The notes under the pieces were generated by a model. It searched no databases, had not been told where the DNA came from, and was given only the letters and a program-made list of their open reading frames with translations. This document shows positions 57,628 through 64,000 of a DNA stretch of 64,000 nucleotides, piece after piece; the first letter of the stretch is position 1, and every line of letters starts with the position of its first letter. The DNA is from Anaerolineales bacterium (GTDB taxonomy: Bacteria > Chloroflexota > Anaerolineae > Anaerolineales > Villigracilaceae), in assembly GCA_013140605.1 (NCBI GenBank), contig JABFSL010000030.1, forward strand, positions 1 to 64,000, written 5' to 3'. A program made the position numbers and the translations under genes.

Positions 57628-58473
57628 ATGAAAATAGCCTTCATAATAACCCACCATCCGCCGACCCGGCCAAGCCCCATCATACCGGAAGCGATCCGTC
57701 TGCTGTCTGAATGGGGTGTGAATGTTGATGTGATCTGTCCCGAAGAACAAATGACAGACTTGTCGAAAGTGCGGGTGGAACACGATTTGTATGTTCTTAA
57801 ATCTGGAACGGAACTTGCCTTAAGCATGGCGGGCATTCTGCATGTTGGCGGGGCAACCATCCTTAATCCCTACCCCGTTGCAGAAATGCTGCGCGACAAG
57901 ATCATGACCAGTCACATTCTGCAGGCGGCAGGTGTACCCACACCGGACGCATTTGTAACCGCAGATCCCAAACAACTTATACCGCTTCTTGATGATGGTC
58001 CGATCGTGGTCAAGCCTTATCGCGGTTCACAGGGGCGGGGCGTTCGCGTTATCCGCACTGCCAACGAATTGAACGAGACAACATCTGAAGATGGTTTTCT
58101 CTTCGCGCAGCGCTATTACGAACCCCAAGGTCTGGACAAAAAGATCTATGTGATCGGCGATCAGGTCTACGGTGTCAAGCGAGTCTGGCCGCCACGCACC
58201 TATGAAGAAAAATTGGGCGAACCATTCACCATCAGCCCAGATCTCCATGAGATCGCGATCAAATGCGGCCGGGCATTCGGTATTGGTTTATATGGATTCG
58301 ATGTAATCGAAAATAACGGCCGTTCATATGTAGTGGATATGTCCAGCTTCCCGGGCTTCAAAGGCGTGCCCAACGCCGCCTTACGCCTGGCCGATTACAT
58401 TTATTCCGCCGGCGAGCGCGTCTTAAGCGGCACCCCGCTTTTCCCAACGCTAAGAAAGGATGCTTTGGTATGA
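57628..58473 (+). CDS. RimK-like ATP-grasp ligase (paralog 2)
   Basis: PIVVKPYRGSQGRGVRVIR; GLYGFDVIENNGRSYVVDMSSFPGFKGVPNA. Confidence 0.87.
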   Translation: MKIAFIITHHPPTRPSPIIPEAIRLLSEWGVNVDVICPEEQMTDLSKVRVEHDLYVLKSGTELALSMAGILHVGGATILNPYPVAEMLRDKIMTSHILQAAGVPTPDAFVTADPKQLIPLLDDGPIVVKPYRGSQGRGVRVIRTANELNETTSEDGFLFAQRYYEPQGLDKKIYVIGDQVYGVKRVWPPRTYEEKLGEPFTISPDLHEIAIKCGRAFGIGLYGFDVIENNGRSYVVDMSSFPGFKGVPNAALRLADYIYSAGERVLSGTPLFPTLRKDALV

Positions 58474-59666
58474 AAACCTTAATCATTGGCACAGGAAAGA
58501 TCGGTTGCGGATTTGCAGGTCAGTTAATGCGCGCGTCTGGGCATGAAGTTGTCTTCGCCAGTCGAAACCCAGCCATGGTGGATTATTTCAACCGCATTGG
58601 CAGTTATCGCGTGCGCCTGGCTGCGGGGCAAAACGCCGAGGAGCACCTTATCGATCAAACACGGGCAGTCTCCACCTCCAACAAAAAAGAAATGGCCGAT
58701 GAATTGACAAGCGCCGATCTGATCATCACCGCTGTCGGAGCGGGACAGTTGGCCAAAATCGCCCCCATGCTGGCTGATGGATTACGCGGTCGCACCACGC
58801 CGGTAAATGTTCTGGCCTTCGAGAATATGACCAACGCTGGAAGTTATCTCCGACAATTGATCGCCGATAACCTGCCGCGCGATCATTCGCTCGCAGAACA
58901 TGGTTTTTCCAGCGTGCTTGTCAGCCGCGCGGTATCACAACAATTGGGAGATCCAACCAGCGACGATCTGATCACCTTCATTGGCGATCCCATAGATACA
59001 TGGGTTGTGGATAATGCGGCCCTTTGTCAGTCGCTGCCCGCGACACAGGGAATGATCGTTACAGAAAATTTCGAGGCCTGGATTCAACGCAAATTGTACA
59101 CATACAGCGCCGGCCACGCGATCACTGCGTATCTGGGTTATCTAAAAGGGTATCACTACATCCACACCGCCATTCGCGATCATGAAATCAGAAACGCGGT
59201 ACTCTCCGCCATGAAGGAAGGTCAACGCGGTTTGGATGCGCGCTATGGTCATGAAATTGCAGGCAGTACCCGTGACTTGCTGGATATCATTTCCCGCTTT
59301 GATAATGCGTCACTCAATGACCCAATTACACGGGTGGGACGCGATCCAAAACGCAAGCTGGGATGTGATGACCGTCTTGTAGGTGCCGCGCGTCTGGCTG
59401 AAAAGGCTGGAGTTAATCCAGAGATGCTGGCTTTTGGAGTTGCCGCCGCCCTCTTCTTTGATAACCCAGACGACCCTTCAGCCGCCGATCTGCAACACGC
59501 GATCAGAATTATTGGGGCAGGCTCCGCGCTTCGTCAGGTGAGCGGTTTGGATCCAAGCCGCGGGGTGGGAAGATTGATCGCAGATTTTTGGAAACAACTG
59601 TCGGCTGGCTGGCGAAGCGGTAATCAGCTTTTGAGTCTCAACTCGATGGTATGGGCCTGGAGTTAA
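58470..59666 (+). CDS. mannitol-1-phosphate dehydrogenase-like NAD(P)-dependent dehydrogenase
   Basis: MKTLIIGTGKIGCGFAGQLM Rossmann motif; VNVLAFENMTNAGSYL; TENFEAWIQRKLYTYSAGHAITAYLG. Confidence 0.75.
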   Translation: MKTLIIGTGKIGCGFAGQLMRASGHEVVFASRNPAMVDYFNRIGSYRVRLAAGQNAEEHLIDQTRAVSTSNKKEMADELTSADLIITAVGAGQLAKIAPMLADGLRGRTTPVNVLAFENMTNAGSYLRQLIADNLPRDHSLAEHGFSSVLVSRAVSQQLGDPTSDDLITFIGDPIDTWVVDNAALCQSLPATQGMIVTENFEAWIQRKLYTYSAGHAITAYLGYLKGYHYIHTAIRDHEIRNAVLSAMKEGQRGLDARYGHEIAGSTRDLLDIISRFDNASLNDPITRVGRDPKRKLGCDDRLVGAARLAEKAGVNPEMLAFGVAAALFFDNPDDPSAADLQHAIRIIGAGSALRQVSGLDPSRGVGRLIADFWKQLSAGWRSGNQLLSLNSMVWAWS

Positions 59667-59705
59667 ATATCCGCACCGTTCATAAATTTGGAAAGGATGA
59701 TTGCC

Positions 59706-59942
59706 ATGATTATTCAAAATAATTTTGCCGTCAAAGATGAAACTGACAGCCTGGAAAATTTGATCGAAGAAATTTCTGTAAGCCTGGGCGGGGTACTATC
59801 CCACGAGCGGATCGCACAAGTTGTGACTGAAATTGCCTCTGATTACCAGAATGCCACAGTGACTTCATTTGTACCAATATTCATTCAGCGATATGCCCAT
59901 GAAAGATTAGGTAAAGAAATACAACACAACAAAGCGAGGTAA
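59706..59942 (+). CDS. small helical protein, possibly DUF3562 (three-helix bundle)-like
   Basis: LENLIEEISVSLGG...VTSFVPIFIQRYAHERLG; ORF track start 59688, ATG at 59706 also in frame. Confidence 0.55.
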   Translation: MIIQNNFAVKDETDSLENLIEEISVSLGGVLSHERIAQVVTEIASDYQNATVTSFVPIFIQRYAHERLGKEIQHNKAR

Positions 59943-59945
59943 ACC

Positions 59946-60827
59946 ATGAGACTTTATTTCCTTCTTACACAGCGCGTTCCTGCGGTGCCAAGCCCGGTTC
60001 TGCTTGAAGTTTTTGATATTCTGAAACGTATCGGTTTTCATGTTGAATCTGGCATTGCGGAAGAAATCCTTTTGCAGCCAGATCATTTGGCAGTGGCGCA
60101 CGATCTTTACCTGCTTAAATCGCACACCGAATTATCCCTTAGCCTAGCGGGTGTTCTCCATGGACAAGGGGCACGAATGTTAAACCCCTATTTGTCCTGC
60201 ATCACTACTCAGGACAAAATCATAACCTCCCAAAGACTGCGCGCCGCTGATGTTTCGGTTCCGCAATCATGGGTAACCGGCGAGCTGGATCTGCTGCGCC
60301 CCATTATTGAGAGACAACCTTTAATTATTAAACCCTACCGCGGACATAGAGGCGCCGGAATACATATTGTCCGCACTGTTTCTGAATTGGAAGCGATTCC
60401 CGAACCTGAAACGCCCGTGATCATACAGGAATATATACCCGGCACTGGCGAGGATCTGAAGGTGTATGTCGTTGGCGAAAATGTTTTCGCTGTTCGCAAA
60501 ACGTTTTCATCCTCCAGCTTCACAGAGTTTGGCCGTCCCTGTCCGGTAAGCCCTGAAGTGCGCGAAATGGCTCAACGGGTTGGAAGGGCGCTCGGTCTGG
60601 GGCTTTATGGATTGGATGTGATCGAAAGCCCCAAAGGGCCGGTGGTTGTTGATGTGAACTATTTCCCCGGTTATAAAGGCGTGCCTGATATTGCCCCGGT
60701 AATTGCAAAATATATTGAAGAATATGCCAATGGAAATGTTGGGCTTAATTGGCCCTCCCCTGCCAGCGCTATAAACGCGGATAACCTGTCTTCATTTGTA
60801 ATGTTTAACATGGACCCACCACAATAA
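59946..60827 (+). CDS. RimK-like ATP-grasp ligase (paralog 3)
   Basis: PLIIKPYRGHRGAGIHIVR; GLYGLDVIESPKGPVVVDVNYFPGYKGVPD; closely resembles paralog 2. Confidence 0.87.
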   Translation: MRLYFLLTQRVPAVPSPVLLEVFDILKRIGFHVESGIAEEILLQPDHLAVAHDLYLLKSHTELSLSLAGVLHGQGARMLNPYLSCITTQDKIITSQRLRAADVSVPQSWVTGELDLLRPIIERQPLIIKPYRGHRGAGIHIVRTVSELEAIPEPETPVIIQEYIPGTGEDLKVYVVGENVFAVRKTFSSSSFTEFGRPCPVSPEVREMAQRVGRALGLGLYGLDVIESPKGPVVVDVNYFPGYKGVPDIAPVIAKYIEEYANGNVGLNWPSPASAINADNLSSFVMFNMDPPQ

Positions 60828-60870
60828 TAATTTCTGATATGTCGTATTATTTATAAACAGGAGACCTCCA

Positions 60871-62178
60871 TTGATCCACATCAAACCCAAACTTAATGCA
60901 TCACTTATAGCCATCATCGCTGAAGGCTTTTCATCCCGATTAAGTTTTGGTTTGATAAGTTTTATTCTGCCTTTATACGCGCACCACCTTGGATTGAGCT
61001 TGACCGAAATCGGTTTGCTTGCATCGCTGAATACCATCATTGCCATTGCGTTGAAACCCCTCACAGGCTGGCTGTCTGATCGCTTTGGACTCAAGCGCAT
61101 TTTTATTATATCGGTCTGCCTGCGCAGTTTGGTCGCGCTTTTGAATGCATATGCCGTGGTGCCATGGCAGTTGTATTCCGTCCGAATGGCTCACGGGCTT
61201 GCGACCTCGCTCCGCGACCCCTCCAGCAATGCCTTGATCGCTGACAATGGCGGAGAAAAAGCAGTGGCTTCCGCATTCGCCTGGTATCAAACCGCAAAGA
61301 GTGTGGCGGGTTCATTGGGAAAAGCGCTTGCGGGCGTTTTACTGGCTTTGACAGCCGCAAATTATTCCTTTGTTTTTTTTGTTGCTTTTTTATTATCCGT
61401 GCTGCCGCTGGTGGTTGTGGCCCTTTTTGTAAAAGAGACGCATCCGGAAAAGCAATCTATTTCAACCCCTAAAGTTTCTACTCAACCTGTGCAAAAACAA
61501 GCTGTAAAGGGAATCCGCAATTCGTGGCAGTCAATCGCTCCTTATATTGGTTTCGGCTTTTTGATCAGTTGCACTGCTGAAATGATGACAGGCCTGTTCC
61601 CAATTTTGGCCATAGAATATGCGGGGTTGAGCGAAGTTCAGGTGGGTATTATTTTCTCAATTTCAACCTTCGCTGTCCTGATCCTGGGTCCATTATTCGG
61701 CTGGCTGTCTGATAATGTAAGCCGAAAATTGGTGCTCATGATCCGAGGGCTTGCGAATATGCTTTCCTCGCTCATCTTCATTTTCTTCCCCGGCTTTTTG
61801 GGAATTGCCATTGGCAAACTTGCTGATGATGCCGGAAAATCCGCTTTTCGCCCGGCGTGGGGATCCTTAATGGCACACGTATCAAGTTTTGATAAACAAC
61901 GACGGGCGCAGACAATGAGCTGGATGAGCATGGGAGAGGATGCGGGTGATATTGTGGGTCCCATCCTTTCAGGCTTCCTATGGAGCACATGGGGTATTAC
62001 TTTTGCCCTGGGAACGCGCGTTGCGCTTGCAATTGTTACTGAGATATATTCATTAACTCTGGCTAACTCCATGGAAAAAAGAATATCTTATAATGGAGAC
62101 ACAAAAGAATTCAAAGATACTGCCTACCTTCCCAAGGTACATATCTTGAATGACGATATCCGACAGGCGGAAAAATAA
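60871..62178 (+). CDS. MFS transporter
   Basis: 12-TM pattern; PLTGWLSDRFGLKRIF and PLFGWLSDNVSRKLVL MFS motifs; TTG start. Confidence 0.88.
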   Translation: MIHIKPKLNASLIAIIAEGFSSRLSFGLISFILPLYAHHLGLSLTEIGLLASLNTIIAIALKPLTGWLSDRFGLKRIFIISVCLRSLVALLNAYAVVPWQLYSVRMAHGLATSLRDPSSNALIADNGGEKAVASAFAWYQTAKSVAGSLGKALAGVLLALTAANYSFVFFVAFLLSVLPLVVVALFVKETHPEKQSISTPKVSTQPVQKQAVKGIRNSWQSIAPYIGFGFLISCTAEMMTGLFPILAIEYAGLSEVQVGIIFSISTFAVLILGPLFGWLSDNVSRKLVLMIRGLANMLSSLIFIFFPGFLGIAIGKLADDAGKSAFRPAWGSLMAHVSSFDKQRRAQTMSWMSMGEDAGDIVGPILSGFLWSTWGITFALGTRVALAIVTEIYSLTLANSMEKRISYNGDTKEFKDTAYLPKVHILNDDIRQAEK

Positions 62179-62277
62179 GAAAAGTTCAAATTGTCAATCA
62201 GGCCTGCCCGTATCATTGAGGGGTGGTAAACGTAACAAAATCTTTGATCGGCTTATAAAATTTCAGAAAATTGTCTG

Positions 62278-62306
62278 GCGGTGGAGGGTAAGCTCTGCCG
62301 CTTTTT
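62278..62306 (+). terminator. rho-independent terminator closing the ATP-grasp/MFS cluster
   Basis: GCGGTGGAG-ggtaag-CTCTGCCGC followed by TTTTT. Confidence 0.7.
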
Positions 62307-62611
62307 GATATACATTTAATCGTCACTCATTCTGCTTGCCGAAGAAAGTTTGCAGTGGTGCATGACCAATTATCAGCGGAGGAAAATTATCCGGGTTGTT
62401 GAAACAGCTTCACAGGTCAAAGCCGGTACCGATTCCTGACCATCCACAGATTACAACGGGGGTACGTCACAATTGATATTCAGATACCGCATCCAGATAA
62501 CAAGTTACGATATCACCCATTTTTGACCCGCTCATTTTCAATAAAAGGCATGGAACCAATTTAGGAATGGCACTAACTTAGATTGGCGTTTTACGACTCA
62601 ATATGTTAAAC

Positions 62612-62625
62612 TGAAAGTGCTTTCA
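62612..62625. promoter_or_regulatory. LacI-family operator upstream of the LacI gene
   Basis: TGAAAGTGCTTTCA, identical to the site at 63748. Confidence 0.8.
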
Positions 62626-62647
62626 TAAAATATCTCCGAGGCTCAAG

Positions 62648-63655
62648 ATGCCGAAAAAGAAGAAACCTACAATTTATGATGTTGCCAAATTATCCGGCGT
62701 CAGCATTTCAACGATTTCGCGCGTGTTGAATGCGCCTGACAAAGTAAACTCAAAAACACACAAGCGGGTAATGGATGCCATTGATCGACTTGGATTTATT
62801 CCAAGGGCAGAGGCTCGCGCCCGCGCGCTGCAAAACACTGCCCGTATCGGTGTATTGACGCCATTCTTCACGGCTCCATCCTTTGTGCAAAGACTTAGAG
62901 GGGTCGCATCTGCTTTATCAAAGGCGAATTATGAATTGGTGATCTACCCGGTTGATTCGATCGATCATCTGCAAGGATATATTTCCTCCATTCCGTTGAT
63001 GCAAAATATTGATGGGTTGATCATCATGTCCCTATCGCTTGAGGATCATGATGCGCAGCGGTTATCCAACAATGGAATGGAAACTGTCTTGATCGAGTAT
63101 TCGCACCCGGAGTTGAACAGCATTCTGATCAATGATCTGCATGGCGGCCGGCTGGTTGCCGAGCATCTAGTCAGCAAGGGACATAAAATTTTTGCATTCC
63201 TGGGTGACATTGAACCACCTGAAAAATTTGCGATCCACCCGGTCAAATCACGCCTGGCGGGATTTAAACAGGTACTGCAGGAGGCAGGTTTTTCTTTGCC
63301 TAAAGCATATATTCGTTCATGCCCGTATACTCAGAAAGAATCAAGACAGGCGGCGCTCGAATTACTAAACCTGCCAAAGCCGCCCACTGCCATATTTGCA
63401 GCATCAGATATTCAGGCGTTGAGTGTAATGAAAGTGGCGCGCCAATTAAACATCAAGATACCGGATGATCTGGCTATTGTTGGCTTCGATGATATTGATG
63501 TCGCAGAACACGTGGACCTGACAACCATCCGCCAGCACCTGGATGAATCAGGCAGACTGGCAGCAGAGATATTACTTGCACGGATCAGCGAACATGGCCG
63601 GCCATTGCAGCATATCAACCTTCCGCTCAATTTGATCGAGCGTTTAACAGCCTGA
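62648..63655 (+). CDS. LacI-family transcriptional regulator
   Basis: TIYDVAKLSGVSISTISRVLNAPDKVNSKTHKRVMDAI HTH; periplasmic-binding-like sensor domain. Confidence 0.95.
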   Translation: MPKKKKPTIYDVAKLSGVSISTISRVLNAPDKVNSKTHKRVMDAIDRLGFIPRAEARARALQNTARIGVLTPFFTAPSFVQRLRGVASALSKANYELVIYPVDSIDHLQGYISSIPLMQNIDGLIIMSLSLEDHDAQRLSNNGMETVLIEYSHPELNSILINDLHGGRLVAEHLVSKGHKIFAFLGDIEPPEKFAIHPVKSRLAGFKQVLQEAGFSLPKAYIRSCPYTQKESRQAALELLNLPKPPTAIFAASDIQALSVMKVARQLNIKIPDDLAIVGFDDIDVAEHVDLTTIRQHLDESGRLAAEILLARISEHGRPLQHINLPLNLIERLTA

Positions 63656-63714
63656 TTTGCAATATTACGTTTGTGCATCTTTTCCCATACTCAAAAAATA
63701 TTTTAAGAATCTTA

Positions 63715-63742
63715 TTGACTCCTAGGAAAGTTATGCTATACT
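63715..63742 (+). promoter_or_regulatory. sigma70-like promoter
   Basis: TTGACT - 16 bp - TATACT immediately upstream of the operator. Confidence 0.65.
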
Positions 63743-63747
63743 GTTTA

Positions 63748-63775
63748 TGAAAGTGCTTTCACAAAAACACTTTCA
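63748..63775. promoter_or_regulatory. LacI-family operator TGAAAGTGCTTTCA plus downstream half-site CACTTTCA
   Basis: 14-bp near-palindrome at 63748-63761; half site at 63768-63775. Confidence 0.8.
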
Positions 63776-63900
63776 AACACATCTAGTCAATCAGTGCAAA
63801 CTTCTTTTCACAGGAGGCGCCTTCCAAAAATTGACAATCCCCCCTATACACGTACAAAGCAAAGTCTATTTAATTTTAATATATTCTCAAGGAGAGAAGA

Positions 63901-64000
63901 ATGAAAAAAGCTATTTGGCAAACCATTGCCTTGTTGGTAGTTACTGCAATGTTACTCACAGCGTGCGGCTCCCCTGCCCCAGTTGCAACCGAAGCTCCCA
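63901..64000 (+). CDS. ABC transporter substrate-binding lipoprotein, N-terminal fragment
   Basis: MKKAIWQTIALLVVTAMLLTACGSPAPVATEAP with lipobox LTAC; runs off the window end. Confidence 0.7.
   Translation, partial: MKKAIWQTIALLVVTAMLLTACGSPAPVATEAP

Noticed and set aside
62180-62640. Possible ncRNA or tRNA in the long intergenic region before LacI
   Set aside because: No tRNA-like cloverleaf or recognisable RNA family seen; only a terminator and the LacI operator could be supported.
1-64000. Prophage or integrated plasmid
   Set aside because: No integrase, phage structural, replication or conjugation genes recognised anywhere in the window.

Overview
Gene-dense 64 kb window, most likely from a Chloroflexota (Anaerolineae-like) bacterium; this placement is inferred from protein style and was not tested. 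Main blocks, left to right: (1) DUF2877 protein and a malonyl-CoA-synthetase-like ligase, then a heme biosynthesis cluster hemA-hemC-hemD-hemB-radical SAM/SPASM-hemE-hemY/cgoX-[HEPN/MNT pair on the opposite strand]-hemL (about 1-13 kb). (2) A minus-strand multiheme cytochrome / extracellular electron-transfer region (13-33 kb). It includes a 2266-aa protein combining a transglycosylase-like domain, a subtilisin-like protease, FN3 and Ig/PKD-like repeats, and 15 CXXCH motifs. It also encodes a hexaheme, a nonaheme and a decaheme cytochrome, a NapC/NirT-like cytochrome, cytochrome b, NHL and TPR proteins, and a two-component system whose sensor kinase carries two CXXCH motifs. (3) A duplicated cyclase-like / MFS-HEAT-cNMP-binding cassette (33-44 kb). 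(4) Diheme cytochrome and small membrane proteins (44-48 kb). (5) SARP/BTAD-STAND regulator, ECF sigma factor, anti-sigma-like protein, CHAT-TPR protease and secreted subtilase (48-56.5 kb). (6) A compact cluster of three RimK-like ATP-grasp ligases, a mannitol-dehydrogenase-like enzyme, a small helical protein and an MFS transporter (56.8-62.2 kb). (7) LacI regulator and the start of a sugar-type ABC substrate-binding lipoprotein sharing an identical 14-bp operator. Strongest candidates for something undescribed: the protease-cytochrome fusion, the triple ATP-grasp cluster, the sigma/CHAT/subtilase module, the cyclase/MFS-HEAT-cNMP cassette, and palindromic and 7-bp-periodic repeats embedded in frame inside protein-coding genes of the heme region. 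No rRNA, tRNA or CRISPR array was recognised. All functional calls were made by reading the sequence; no database search was run.
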